From NCBI GenBank assembly GCA_963920525.1, contig OY986439.1, forward strand, positions 38,878,819-38,942,818: a DNA stretch of 64,000 bases, read 5' to 3'. The notes beneath the pieces were generated by a model, which saw only the letters and a list, made by a program, of their open reading frames with translations, was not told the DNA's origin and ran no database searches. Of this stretch, positions 20,901-31,641 are shown in pieces; positions within the stretch are counted from its first letter, which is position 1, and each line of letters begins with the position of its first letter. The stretch comes from Dichetophora obliterata. Taxonomy: Eukaryota; Arthropoda; Insecta; Diptera; Sciomyzidae. A program made the position numbers and the translations under genes.

Positions 20901-23900
20901 ATATCAAACGAAGAATAATTCTTGCCAACAGGTGTTACTTTGGGCTCAGTAGGCAATTGAGAAGCAGAACCCTCTTTCGATGAACGAAAATCACGCTCTA
21001 TAAATCGCTCATCATGCCCGTCCTTTTTTATGCATCACAAACCTGGACGCTGAGCAGCTCAGATGAAAGGACTTTAGGAGCATTCGAGAGAAAGATTCAT
21101 CGTAATATCTATGGACCAATCTGCGTCAATGGCGAGTACCGAATACGGTGGAATGATGAACTGTATGAGCTGTGCGCTGACATCGACATAGTCAAGCGCA
21201 TTAAAATCGAGCGGCTTCGCTGGCTTGGTTATGTTCAGCGCATGAAAGACGATGCTCCAGTGAAGAAAACATTCGATTCGGTACCCAGCGGCGGTCAACG
21301 CAGAAGAGGACGATTGTATCTTCGTTGGAAAGACCAAGTAGAGGACAACCTGACGAAGCTTGGAATTTCCAACTGGCGCCAGCAAGCGAAAGACAGAAAT
21401 GGCTGGCGCAATTTCTTTGATGAGGCCAAGACCGACGACATACGGTTGTAGCGCCAACTAAGTAAGCCTTTTTGTTTTATAACTGCTTTCATATGATTTG
21501 GCATTGATTGCACCAGTTTTTGGCAGTAAGACGGCTCCATATTCTGCCACTCTTCAATAAGTGCTGCTTTTAATTGAACCCGTCATTTCGAAAAGGGCAT
21601 GAGTCTATACATTAAAGCTTTTCAGGATTAACAAAAAACGTATTTGTTCGGAAAAAGTCTATGGTGGTTAAAAAACTGAATATAGAAGTTAATAAATTAA
21701 AACATATATAATTTTTGTGCCATTTATTTATTTTTAAAAAAAGCATGTATCATACAGATTTTGGTGGTTGAAATTTTTGGACTTATGCCCTTTTCGAAAT
21801 GACTTCTTAGAAATAATCACAAATCCAAAGATTTTCGGAAGAAGTGACATTTAATCATCATTATTTTCTTCATATTGTTTATTAGCTGAAGTTGTTGGCC
21901 ATGCAAAAATCTCTGCATAGAAATTTTGGTATTTTTCTGGAATGTATTTTTCTAGTTTTTTCAAATCTGGTATTTTCTTTTCATTGATTGGCACTTTGCC
22001 AGCATACGCAGGAGTATAATTTGATGGTAAAGGCGGGCTGGTGCCCATTCTCTGTAAGAGCTGGAATTCATAACTGGTTAAACAATCTATAGATTCACGT
22101 GTTGTAACAAGGCCTGGTGTAGACTTGGAAAATGTGACACTTGGGAAATAGCAAACGTTTTTTTTTGTCCTTGGGTACTCTTTTGCCATAGGAATCCACA
22201 GAAAGCACCAGTTTCTTGTAATGGTTCGGCCACCATTTTTTTATGTCAATAATTTCTTCAGTTTTAGGCCTATAATAATAGAATTCTATACAAATATATA
22301 CATCAGCATTTTGTTTCCCTTGAAAAGGGCATAAGTCCCGGACTCGTGCCCTTTTCATACAGACTTTAGATTTCGAGGGCCATATAAGGTGGTTTGTTGC
22401 ACTTGAAGATCTACCATATTCACAGAGAATACGTAAAACCCTTAAATGAATTAAATGGCGTCAAAAGGTGATATTTGAAAAAAGTGTGACTCGTGCCCTT
22501 TTCGAAATGACAGGTTCAAGTGCTCACGTGTAGAAATAGCGTATTTTTTCAACTTTTCCTCCAGATAACTCTATGCGTGCTCAATGGGATTGAGATCTGG
22601 TGATTGAGGCGGAGTTTCCAAAATATGTGGGCAATTATATAGAAGCCAACTTCTGACATTATAGGCCTTATGCTTGAGACCGTTGTCCGCATTTACCTTT
22701 CTCCACACAGGATCGACCATCTGACCCGAATACATTAAATTTGCTCTCGTCTGTGAAGAGAACTTGCTTCCAATATGAAAAATCCTTATCACGGTGTATT
22801 TGGCAAATACGATGCGTTTTTTTTATTCGTCTGGCCTATGAAAGGTTTCCTCCTAGCAGTCCTACCATGAAACTGGTGCTTTCGCAGAATGATCCGCACA
22901 GTTTCTGAATCAGCCTTTTTTCCCAGATATTCCTCAGCCTCAGCAGCTAATTTTGCAGCGCTCATATTTGGCTTTTGCTTAATTTGTCGAAGCATCCAAT
23001 TTTCGTCAGCGTTAAATATTTTCCTCTTACTGGGCTTCGGCATTTTTCGAAGTCAGTCTCATTTCGATAACATTTTATTATATTAAATAAAAAATTTTAT
23101 TAAATAGTTGTTGGAGCACGATTAACAATTTTGGCAATCTCTCGAACTGTTTCGCCATTTTCGGATAATAGCTGTGTTCCATTCACTTCAAAATAATCCA
23201 GATTATTTTTTTTTACATGCAAAGCAAAAACAAAAATAATAATCCTATAACAAATAGGATTATTTTTGCTATCCATATAAAATTGTGATATAGCCCTTAA
23301 AAAAATTTGAAACACAGGTGCCGCACATGTATATTTTTATGAGCTGTCATTTAATTTTTTGAATTATTTGTTTGTTTGATACAATGACTATCAGGTAGCC
23401 ATGACATCTACCTATTTTCTCAAGAGCCGCCACCATCGAATGTTAAACAAAAGAAAATAAAACAAACCGCGTGTGTCACACACATTGAACGCATCCAGCG
23501 CATCCAACAATTGCACTTAGATTATTTATATAATTGCATAATATTAAAAATTAAATTAAATAATTTACAATTTTTCTGATGTTTAGAGTAAAACCCAGTC
23601 AGAGAAAAACATCGTTCACTAAGGTATCGCTACCATAACAGTTCACAACAGTTTTGAACGACACACGTTCTCATGACACCTAATAGTTATTGTATCATGA
23701 TTGCTTGTTTGAATTTAATTTAAAAATTTAAAAATTTTATTAATTCAAATTAAAAACAACCGTTGCTAACCTTTTTAATACAATTTCAAAACTTACTGCA
23801 GTTTTCGAGACAAATTGAGAACGGAATCATAGGGTGTTCCATTATTACTTTGAGGTTAATTTTTGTTACTCATTTGGTTTTTTTATTTTCTTAAATCAAT

Positions 23901-26900
23901 GAAATCTTTATTCATAAATATTATAATGATTTTTTATTAAACACATTAAAACCTTTTTAAAATATACAAATACGTAACGGTTTGACAAATAAAAAGACTA
24001 CAATTTTAATTTGAATAAATTTTTTGTGTTTGTTCAATTATTACTTTGAGCCACTGTAGCTAGGTTTAAGAAAAAATTCATTTTTTCAAAAAAATTCACT
24101 GTGCAGTTGTGTTGATTTTTGGTAAAAATACCGTATCAGATATCTTCGAATTATACACCAAAACTTTTGCTGTAAGATTCCTCAAAATACAAAATTTACG
24201 TAATCAAAATCTTCTTCTTCATGCTCTTGTAACGCGGGCTACAATGAGAGTTGAAGTTATCAAATTTTGGAAACAATTTTATCAAAATTTTAATTTGCAG
24301 AGTTTTTTTAAAAAAATGTACTGAACAAAATGCAATGCTTCTTATAGCATAAGATGGAAAATTTTATTAGCTTTTAAATAAGTATAAATTGATAAAAATG
24401 GTTCCATAGTTATATGCAAAATACTGAAGAAGAAATTTCTTGTTTTTTTCGAAAAAATTAATTTTTAGCCAAAAAGCCTTTAAGCCGATTGCGCTACTAT
24501 TTACCGTTAGTTAATGTTAAAGTGTTTTATACCAAAAAACATGTTTTTAAGAGTATAATCAGAAATCAACGGGTCCTGGGAACTTTTCGAAAAACGTTGG
24601 AAAAGTAGAACGGTCCATTCTACACATTTTAGCAAATATATGTATAATCAATGTTTTTATAATTCAAAAACTAGAAACAAAAATTTAATGAAATTTTTTA
24701 ATATAATTTTATTAGAGCACAATTGACACAACCCAGCAAAAAAAGTGCTTACAAAAGAAGCTTAAGCGGAAGGGAAAGTCTTGAATTCCATCCCTTCCAC
24801 TTTCATACCCAGACGGCATTCTTTTCATACATGCATGTCATTGGAATTAATGCTTTCCTTAGTCTTCTCTAGAAGTGCTTCCAAAATTTTTTTAATGGAA
24901 GATTTTTTTGAGCCCTTCATTGAAAGGACTCTAGTAGGTGTTTTCCAGGAGAACTTTAAAAAGGCATTCTATGGAATGGAATGGTTTTTGTCGTTAGGGG
25001 GGGGGGGGGGGTTAAAATCCCACGGAATATATCCTATTTCCCAATTTTCTCGCAATTTTGGTATTGGGAATGAGACGTGTTAGGGTTTTGTTGGGGTGTC
25101 AAATATCCCTTTCCTCGATTTTTACGGCATTTTGATGTTGGAAGTAGGAAGTGGTTGGGTTTTCCAAGAAATCCCACAGAAAATAAATTAAACATTGATA
25201 ACAATTATATAAAATTTTTTTACTTTGAATTAAAATGTTATTTGAATGTCTTCCAGAAGTAGTTTATGAGAATGTCTATGGAAAGCGCGTCTTGATAAGG
25301 CTAAGAAGAATCACACTTGGATCTATAGAATGTCTTCTGGAAGCAGTGTTCCTAAGAATGCATGTCACATTTGTGTCTAAAATTTTGCTGGGAATGTGCA
25401 AACGTATGTGATATTGACAGGGAACCGTACAAATTGTTATAAATCTTACAGTACAGAAATATTACTTGGGAATTACTCGCGTTATATGGGGAAAAACACG
25501 TGTTATACGAGGGACTTGAAATCGCGTTATATGAAAACGCGTTCTAAGAGTATCGTGTTATACGGGGGATAACCTTCTTATTCGATTGTTATATCTACTA
25601 CTATCGTATCTACTTTATACGTATGGAATGATGGTATTGCAAAATGGTGTGATATGATATTATAAAATGGTGAGAATTATGAGATGATGGTTTTGGTGTG
25701 ATGGTAAAAAATATAATGCATATCAAGCTGCTTCTAGATGACGCTACAATGTCTTAAGACAAATTTTCATGAGACTGTCAAATTTTGTTCGATGTGAAAA
25801 GTATTTTCCAATTTGCCTTCACACGAACGTATTTTCTGTATGACGAAAATATTAACAACAGCTGTTTATGAAAAATTTAAATTTTAAAAATGGATTTAGA
25901 GACAACCGTCTTAGCATGACCGTGCATGATTTTTGCCAAGAAAAAGCTCTATGAGCTTAAGAACTCCTGCTTTATGCCATTCAAACTCAAATAAAACAAA
26001 GTATGCATTACATTTATGCATTTTATTATAAAACTTCCTTTTATGCATTTTTCGCCATATTTAAAGCCAATATTTTATGCAATGAAACTTTTAATTCATA
26101 TGAAAACAAACTGCACATGTTGTTTTTCTTTGAAATTAACCCTGTGTCGCATAGAAAGTCATAAGAAAATAGAAACAATTCTAAAAATTAATGTGTCTCT
26201 GAAAGTCGCAAGACATTGTCACAAGACTCTGTTTTTGAGCTTCCACACAATGTGACATTAAATTTGAGGCGACTTTTTTGGCATGTCTTAAGACAATGTC
26301 ATATCATCTAGAAGCAGCTTTAGAGTGGGCCGTTTTTATTGAAATTTAGTTTTTGTATGGAATTTTTGTTTTTAGTACAAACAAATTTTGCTCGGTACTT
26401 TTTTTTTCTCTGTGCGACAAAACGTAACCTTAGCCTATTTTGACATTTTTGTAATTTTTTTTGTTTTGGAATTGCCCTCTTTGTCAACAGTGTTTTTTTA
26501 AAATGGATGCCACCAATCAAACCAAGCTAATTTTGAATGTAATCGATCGTTCGATAACAGCACATCAAGAAAAAAATGCAATTTTACTATTAGCAGTTAT
26601 GTTTTTGATCTAAACTAACAAGTAAGAAATCTATTTAATATGTGGCTTTGACGTAGTCGTCGTGTTCGCAGACCTTTAATATATTTCCCGAAAATGAGCC
26701 AGAATTTTCTATGTACTTCAGAAAATGGTTTTCTTGTGAAAATTCAAAGATTCATCAAAAATTTACTTAGAAGGTTTTATTATTTTCAAAAGGTTTCTTC
26801 ATGTTTTGATTTTTTATGAAGCTTTCCTCTTACTTTTCTAATAGTTCTTCTTGTTTTTATCAAGCAGATTTTTCTCTTATTTTGTCTAAGATTTCTAGTT

Positions 26901-28421
26901 AATTTTATAAAAAAGAAAATTTTCTTGTTTTAAGAGTTCTATATAATTTTATTACGAAGACTTTCCTGCTATAAATAATAAGCTAAGTAGTTATATATTG
27001 TAAAAAAAATTATAGTGTAATTCTCTTAGCATTGTTATATTTTACAGAGTATTTTTTACTTAGTGTTTATGAAGAAATTTTCTCTATATTATAATTAAGC
27101 TCGTAAAGTTGATTTTTCTTTAGAGCTCGTAAAAATGAACCATTGAGTTGCATTTGAAAAAGGGCGTTATTAAAAGCCATACTTCATTGAAAGAAATTGT
27201 TCATACAACAAACCTTTATAACTTTTTCGTGCAGAAAAAATTTAAATTTTTTCTGGTGTTCTGCATAGTAAAGATCACTTAAAATAATTTTATAATTTGA
27301 TGATTTTGCAAACTTGGTTACAAACAAAAAGATTTTAGTTTTGAGTTATTTTAGTCTGGCGAGTTGTTAAGAAATAGTTCATTTACCGAAAGTGGACTTT
27401 ACTTTAACCAAAAAGTTTAATAAATCAAGTTTAAACAAAATAGTTTTTGTGTTTGAAACATGATCTCACCAATTCTACCATGTTTCCTACTTGCATCTTT
27501 TCCGCAATGCGATTTCTTAAACCATTATGTCCACTAACAATCATCTCTTCCAATTTAAGGAGCTTAATGGAGCCAACTTTAAAAATCGTAAACTCCCGGT
27601 ATCGGTCACATGGCGGAATTTTCTAGAGATATTATATAGGTAAGGGAATTAGCTTTAATATGTCGTTTAAAATAGGAAAAAAAACGTACCAATTCTCTAC
27701 AGAGTGTATGCACACGTGATGTGGTTGAACCTGTGCATTTCATTTCATCTGCGCATTTATTACCTTGGAATATTGGTTTTAATTGAAATCGGTCCAGTGT
27801 AACGGTTTTGTTAGGTTTCCCACCAGTCTTGTCATCAGTTTTTCCACCCACTACGACTTTTGACTTATCATTTGGCTGGGTGACCTCAACACTGACCGTA
27901 AGATTTGAATTATCATCTGGCTTGTCGATGTCTCCGTCGACCCTAACATCTGGAGCATGTTCATTAGGATTCAAATTAGGAATCTGCGCCATTTCAGAAC
28001 CCTCCTCATCTCCATTCTTCAAGACTCCAGCCTTAGCATCCTCCGTTACAACCTCCTCCTCTCCAACAAGACTTGTAATTTTTAGTGCATCATCAATGTC
28101 AGCTGGCTTTTTGACATCACCTACATGCTCTTCTTTCACAGGATTCGTTATATTTGCCACATCAATTGGAGCAAAATCCGGCTCATCATCATCTGGCTCA
28201 TCGCCTGGTGCTTCACCTACCTCAGCAACACCAAGAATCTGATCTCCAACTTGGTTGGTAGGTGAATTGCCGGAAGCAACATCGTTCGCAACAGTTGGAT
28301 CTACATCTTGACTACTCACACGCTTATTTTGGAGCATCAATGAAACCAAGATCAGCCAGACAATTAAACAACCTTTCAATGGAGTTCCTGAACTACACAA
28401 TACAAATTTTTTAACTCTCAT
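17674..28421 (-). CDS. CAP-superfamily (antigen-5-like) protein, four exons, acidic N-terminal extension
   Basis: Spliced model on the minus strand: exons 28421-27690, 27622-27470, 18359-17995 and 17917-17674, total 1494 nt, 497 residues. Junction phases are 0, 0 and 2. The donors are GTACGT, GTGAGA and GTACGT, and every intron ends in AG. The protein has a basic start and hydrophobic segment (about 17-30: a signal peptide or anchor), an Asp/Glu/Pro-rich linker (about 38-215), the cysteine pair region that usually precedes fly CAP domains, then the CAP domain with GHNGLRNRIA (about 275), TWDDQL (296), NFVHMAYPLS (about 399) and LICNYYP (about 424), and a Cys-containing tail ending in a short hydrophobic stretch. 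The second catalytic-type His of the CAP1 signature is Asn, so a binding rather than enzymatic role is likely. Intron 2 is 9110 bp and holds many transposons. The family call is firm; the function is unknown. Confidence 0.85.
17995..18359 (-). CDS. CAP gene 1, exon 3: core of the CAP domain
   Basis: 121 codons plus two bases, from acceptor CATTTTAG|ACATGG to donor GCACA|GTACGT. It starts TWDDQLEQM, directly continuing NMVEL of exon 2 as in other CAP proteins. It includes the two-Cys loop (QCAADVDDPCTHF), a long helix and NNFVHMAYPLSFRIGCSLA. The open frame runs on past the donor, but those extra residues are intronic. Confidence 0.85.
18360..19364. other. Intron 2 of CAP gene 1, proximal part
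   Basis: AT-rich intronic sequence. No transposon ends or coding exons recognised; the minus-strand open frames at 18791-19042 and 19139-19408 lack domain-like composition. Confidence 0.6.
19365..19640 (+). repeat. Purine-rich degenerate GCAAAA/GAAAGC microsatellite
   Basis: About 275 bp almost free of C/T on the plus strand except for the C in the AAGC unit: repeated AAAAGC, AAGCAA and AGAAAAAGC hexamers. The open frame on the opposite strand (Phe/Cys-rich) is a by-product of the repeat. Located in intron 2 of CAP gene 1. Confidence 0.8.
19781..20457. mobile_element. Inverted-repeat MITE with GATTTAAATCAAATGATTG subterminal boxes
   Basis: AGAGCAAT at 19781 mirrors ATTGCTCT ending at 20457. 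The inverted match extends about 65 bp inward (including CTCGATTTAAATCAGAAAAGAT with few changes). The element is 677 bp with many GATTTAAATC boxes on both sides and no coding capacity. The target-site duplication is not clear. Confidence 0.7.
20495..21451 (+). pseudogene. RTE-like non-LTR retrotransposon fragment, reverse transcriptase C-terminal half
   Basis: It starts with the palm-A motif VDYKAAFDS (20500), then a deletion fuses it to YADDIDIIG (20651, the catalytic A-x-D-D box). FVYLGSSI follows and, after a single TGA (20981-20983) in the same frame, FYASQTWTLSS and the C-terminal region with ERLRWLGYVQRM, RRRGRLYLRWKDQVEDNL and FFDEAK. The latter motifs are typical of the RTE-related elements abundant in insects. 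5'-truncated, internally deleted and with one stop: dead. Same strand as the window, antisense to CAP gene 1. Confidence 0.85.
21574..22519. mobile_element. Inverted-repeat element inserted into the Tc1 relic
   Basis: The ends are near-perfect inverted repeats of about 32 bp: left TTGAACCCGTCATTTCGAAA and on through AAGGGCATGAGTC (21574-21605); right GACTCGTGCCCTTTTCGAAA and on to GGTTCAA (ending 22519). Two further inverted copies of the CCCTTTTCGAAATGA-type box lie inside (21789-21804 and about 22320-22357). It divides the Tc1 reading frame cleanly, which fixes its borders. The target-site duplication is unresolved because the outermost bases are themselves mirror images. Confidence 0.75.
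21851..22358 (-). pseudogene. Frameshifted ORF of the inserted element, protein not recognised
   Basis: Two overlapping minus-strand frames appear to be one broken protein. The first (22358 down to about 22150) reads CIEFYYYRPKTEEIIDIKKW WPNHYKKL in order; the second (22189 to 21851) carries STPGLVTTRESIDCLTSYEF and PEKYQNFYAEIFAWPTTSAN. The probable frameshift is in the A-rich tract near 22160. It is basic and aromatic-rich, with the look of a transposon-encoded protein fragment, but I cannot name the family. Confidence 0.45.
23321..24731. other. Intron 2 of CAP gene 1: AT-rich, no recognised features
   Basis: No domain-bearing frame was seen; the frame at 24109-24324 is AT-biased. It contains scattered A/T runs and a TATATAAATT-type low-complexity sequence. 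Confidence 0.5.
24732..25392. mobile_element. Putative short inverted-repeat element with CCCAGCAAAA ends
   Basis: CCCAGCAAAA (24732) mirrors TTTTGCTGGG (ending 25392). Inside are GAATGTCTTCTGGAAG/CTTCCAGAAG-type repeats and a run of 15 G (24997-25011), flanked by two diverged roughly 75-bp units containing TTGGGTTTT/ATCCCAC boxes. No duplication was found, so this is a weak call. A similar CCCAGCAAA...AAAAAGTGCT start recurs at about 63303. Confidence 0.4.
25725..26321. mobile_element. Inverted-repeat MITE with AAGCTGCTTCTAGATGA ends
   Basis: AAGCTGCTTCTAGATGA (25725-25741) mirrors TCATCTAGAAGCAGCTT (26304-26320). Inner blocks TGTCTTAAGACA (itself a palindrome) are also mirrored. About 597 bp, no transposase. 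In intron 2 of CAP gene 1. Confidence 0.7.
26322..27469. other. Intron 2 of CAP gene 1, distal part
   Basis: AT-rich, no repeats or exons recognised apart from the splice donor at its upstream edge. Confidence 0.55.
27470..27622 (-). CDS. CAP gene 1, exon 2: first helix of the CAP domain
   Basis: 51 codons, from acceptor CTCTAG|AAAATT to donor TTG|GTGAGA. It encodes KIPPCDRYREF..., then SGHNGLRNRIA, the conserved H-N-x-x-R helix, and ends NMVEL. It is too short to be noticed as a free-standing open frame; its reading frame joins both neighbours in phase 0. Confidence 0.85.
27690..28421 (-). CDS. CAP gene 1, exon 1: leader and acidic linker
   Basis: 244 codons. I chose the ATG at 28421; a TTG six codons upstream is in frame but not a normal eukaryotic start. 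The hydrophobic stretch GCLIVWLILVSLML follows a basic start. The linker is rich in Asp, Glu, Pro and Asn, with repeated VGD/EE/DD motifs and few hydrophobic residues. The exon ends with KCADEMKC...HTLCREL, which matches the Cys-rich lead-in of fly CAP proteins. The donor TTG|GTACGT is at 27690/27689 and the intron that follows is only 67 bp. Confidence 0.85.
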
Positions 28422-29418
28422 ATTGTCACAGACTCTCAAAGAAAATAAAAAATTATTAAAATAAAATTATTGAAATAAAATGTGTTTTGTTAAAAAAGTT
28501 TAAAATTCAAAAAAATGGCAGCCAGACAGTTATCGAAGAGACAAAATATAACAAAAACTAACAGACTTAAAAAATTTCGACAGGTTAAAACTCAACTTGG
28601 AGAGTGAAGCAAAAGCCAAGGTGGCAAAAAGTAATAGTTACTTTCGATAAACGTCATTCAGTTGGTATTTTTTTAATATATTTTTTTTTATTTTTATTTA
28701 CTTGATTGCTAAACCTTAACAGGTTTTATAGCAAATTTAAAATTTTAAAATAAGATATTTAATACAATTCAAAAATAAAAAGTATGATTTTGATTGAAAT
28801 CATGTATTATTACCAAACTAAAAGTTTTAATAAATTGCTTAAAGTATATAATTTTTAAAGTATAAAAAATAACAAAAAAAAAAAAGTTAAGTCAAAATCG
28901 ATAATATCAGACAGCAAAGCAGGGTTGCGTTTTCAAGACAAACAAGGTCAAGTTAGCAACAATTTTTGTATCCGGCGGAGTCGTGTGACAAACAAGGTCT
29001 CATACCCAATAAAACACCAATATAAAACTCCAATAAAACTCCAATAGGTAAATATATAATATATATCGTTCTGTCTTCCTGAAGCCTTTGAGGTCCAGGC
29101 TTGACAGGGTGGTTACTCGACAAACTAGGTCAACTTCACCAAACCGATTTTCATAAAATAAAGAAAACCAGTTGCGAACGCAGGCACCAAGACAAACTAG
29201 GTCTTATCGGCCACTCATATTAATATATTACAATTCGACCTAACGTAGTGTTTCAAGAGGTAAAAAGACACCAAGGCACCACGGTACCGTCGACAAGTGT
29301 AGTTACAATCATCATGAAGATATGAGGCAACTGAAGATCCCAGGTTTAGGTCCATCCAGATTATTTAGATGTTTATTCACCAAAATTTTCCATTTTACGC
29401 TTAGGTCCATTAATCCAT
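28422..29418. promoter_or_regulatory. Upstream flank of CAP gene 1
   Basis: This is the likely 5' UTR/promoter side of the gene. No clear TATA or initiator can be singled out in this AT-rich stretch. Around 28920-29250 a phrase containing GACAAACAAGGTC or GACAAACTAGGTC recurs at about 28939, 28986, 29119 and 29191, a loose dispersed repeat. Confidence 0.35.
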
Positions 29419-29830
29419 TTAGATTGTTATATTAATGTGTTTGCAAATCACCAGATGCATCAGATATATGTTTGAAAGAACTTTACATAAGCAACGACGG
29501 TACTGCAGGTAATCTATAATTTTACGTTTGATTGAGTCCATGGATTCACTTAAGGATATAACTTCAGATACAAAATTAAAATCACCGCAAGCGCTTCTAA
29601 GAGGTTCATTTTGCAAATAATTAGTTCTACAAAAGTTCATGTGGAGTAACTCAAAAGATCTTCTAGGACGAAGAGGAATATTAAAATATACTTTACTCAA
29701 TAAATATGGACTGTTGACATACATATCCATGTAAAAGTTTTGTAATCCAACAAGCATTTATCTTAATTCTCCGATTTTTTAAAGAAGGAAGATTTAAGAG
29801 TTGTAACCGATATTCATAAGATGGTAAGTG
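29419..29830 (-). pseudogene. Jockey-like LINE fragment (ORF2 C-terminus)
   Basis: Minus-strand frame: LPSYEYRLQLLNL at the upstream side, then after a frame change VYFNIPLRPRRSFELLHMNF followed by CRTNYLQNEPLRSACGDFNF and the end. The pattern R-x-x-x-x-F...CRTNY...P..R....FN is the usual C-terminus of jockey/CR1-group proteins. The jockey relic at 59311-60655 carries the same pattern (FCRSNYLLFEP). Truncated and frameshifted. Confidence 0.6.
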
Positions 29831-29882
29831 AAAATCAGTATTACAATAAAGATAGCTTAAGATTATATTAATTTATAATATA

Positions 29883-30987
29883 CTAGCTGAACCCGGTGTG
29901 CTTCGCTACCCCCCTCGTGTAAAATAAAATTAAAAGTATTTATATATTTACAAAAATTTATTTATTTAATTTAATCATTGCAATGCTTCGCCTCTTTTTT
30001 TGTTTTAAACCAATTAGAATTCAGCACTGAATCGCATGTAATTTGCTTCATGCTCCCCCTTTTTTTTTTAGACCAATCACAAAGCAGCAATTACACAATC
30101 AGCTGTTTCGCAGACAGTTGTGGGAGAATGAGAATGGGGTTACCCCACTCTCTATTTTAATTAACACGTATTATAAAATCAGCTGTTTTCAAGACAGTGG
30201 TGGAAGAAAGAGAATGGGGCTACCCCACTATTTTAATTAAAATGTATTTTAAATTTGTGGTAAAGCCGTTAATAAACGTAGTAAAAAAGTAGGTGCAGAA
30301 GTGTGCATGGTCGAAAAATATTATCATGTTATAAGTATTCCTGAGTCAAAGCTGAACGCTGTGAAAATTTAAGATCGGTTATCAGGTCCAGCCTCCAATA
30401 TATCGCAAACAAAGGGGGCGTGCTCCGCCCACTTTTCTTTTGGTACGTATTTCTATTCATGCCAATACCATATATAGCAAATACTGCCGCCGTTGGTCAA
30501 AAAATGCCCAAGATATGACGATTTTAAATTTTGGGTTATATGGGCGAGGCCACGCCCCTTCTTCCACTCACAACTTTATATAGTCAAGAATTTATTATTT
30601 CGTAAGAATATCCTATTGTGAAAATTTATTGACGATCGGTCCAGTAGTTAAGACTATATTGCGATTTTTAATTTTCCTAAAAAGGGGCGTGGTTCCACCC
30701 ACTTTTCTCCTGGTACGTATTCCTAATTATGCCAATACCATATGTACCAAATAGCATCAACGTAGGTCAAAAAATACCCAAAATATGGCGATTTAAATTT
30801 TTGGGTTATATGGGCAGTGCCACGCCTCTTTGTCCAATAAAAACTTCATATAGCCTATTATTCTTTCCAGAGTCATAGTAAAATGCTGTGAAAGTTTCAG
30901 GAAGATCGGTCCAAGGGTATGGCCTCCTATAAAGCACAAACAAACAAACAAACAGACAGACAGACATTCATTTTTATATATATAGAT
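29883..30987 (+). mobile_element. Mini-me/DINE-like non-autonomous element with microsatellite 3' end
   Basis: It starts CTAGCTGAACCCGGTGTGCT, a common opening of dispersed insect repeats, and ends with CAAA and CAGA repeats (30944-30965) and a TATATATATAGAT terminus. These are the two proto-microsatellites described for mini-me elements; the name is my inference. The interior contains a GC-rich GGGGCGTGG/CCACGCCCC unit of about 270-290 bp twice (about 30400-30650 and 30660-30920) and an 80-bp duplication (about 30090-30240). No protein-coding capacity. Confidence 0.6.
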
Positions 30988-31009
30988 TGAAAGCAGATTA
31001 ATTATAATT

Positions 31010-31575
31010 AAAGTAAAATGGGGTGAAAAAGGGGGATTTGTTAATAAAAAAATCTATGGCTACCTTACCTGTAGATGAAAAGTATATAAAACTTTAGGTT
31101 AATACATATTACAAAAAAAGTATTTTGTAAAGCAAACATTGTTAGTGGTATAAGTAAGTATCTGAATTAAAAAAGGGGGGCTATGAAGTGGGCGTGGTTC
31201 ATAGTAATATGGCGACGTTAACAGTATTAAGAGCAATATACTACCAAGAGAACAAAAAGTTTAAAACTTAAATTTGGCGTGAAAAGGGGCGTGAAAGGGG
31301 GCGTGGCGTAAGAAATGTTTATTTCTACCTCGCCTGGAGCATAATGTGTATACAATTTGAAGTAAATCTGTTAAAAACTATATGGGAGCAATTACATAAA
31401 AAGTGGGCGTAAAAGTGGGCGTGGTCTAAAAAAGTACCCTATTAATCATGCCAGAGTCCCAGTTAAATGCTGTGAAAATTTCAGGAAGATCGGTCTAGAG
31501 GTTTGGTCTCCTATAAGGTACAAACAAACAAAGAAACAAATAAACAAACACACATTCCATTTTATATATATAGAT
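31010..31575 (+). mobile_element. Second, 5'-truncated mini-me/DINE-like copy
   Basis: The last about 120 bp (TTTCAGGAAGATCGGTCTAG, then CAAA-rich repeats and TATATATATAGAT, ending 31575) match the end of the 29883-30987 copy at roughly 85 percent. GGGGCGTGG boxes recur upstream. The CTAGCTGAACC start is absent. The two copies lie head to tail. Confidence 0.5.
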
Positions 31576-31641
31576 AGAAGATTAAATATAATTAATTATA
31601 ATTATATTAAATATATATTAATTTTTAAGCTTGAGCTCTTA

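Larger units (their letters stand above)
21466..23320 (-). pseudogene. Tc1-like transposase relic split by a second transposon
   Basis: Read on the minus strand from 23320: a helix-turn-helix piece (ENGETVREIAKIVNRAPTTI), then after stops a second HTH-like region (ADENWMLRQIKQKPNMSAAKLAAEAEEYLG, RKHQFHGRTARRKPF), then the DDE part (DNGLKHKAYNVRSWLLYNCP, then PPQSPDLNPIEHA, and the helix YLEEKLKKYAISTREHL). The protein is cut at 22519, and after the inserted element (21574-22519) resumes as LKAALIEEWQNMEPSYCQKL and MPNHMKAVIKQKG down to 21466. The part around the first catalytic Asp is not recognisable. Several stops and deletions: inactive. Confidence 0.8.

Noticed and set aside
24732..25392. 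Confident assignment of this element to a superfamily
   Set aside because: Only 10-bp ends and no duplication; kept as a low-confidence element only.
27808..28242. 144-codon plus-strand frame opposite CAP gene 1 exon 1
   Set aside because: Ser/Pro-rich shadow of the acidic linker on the other strand.
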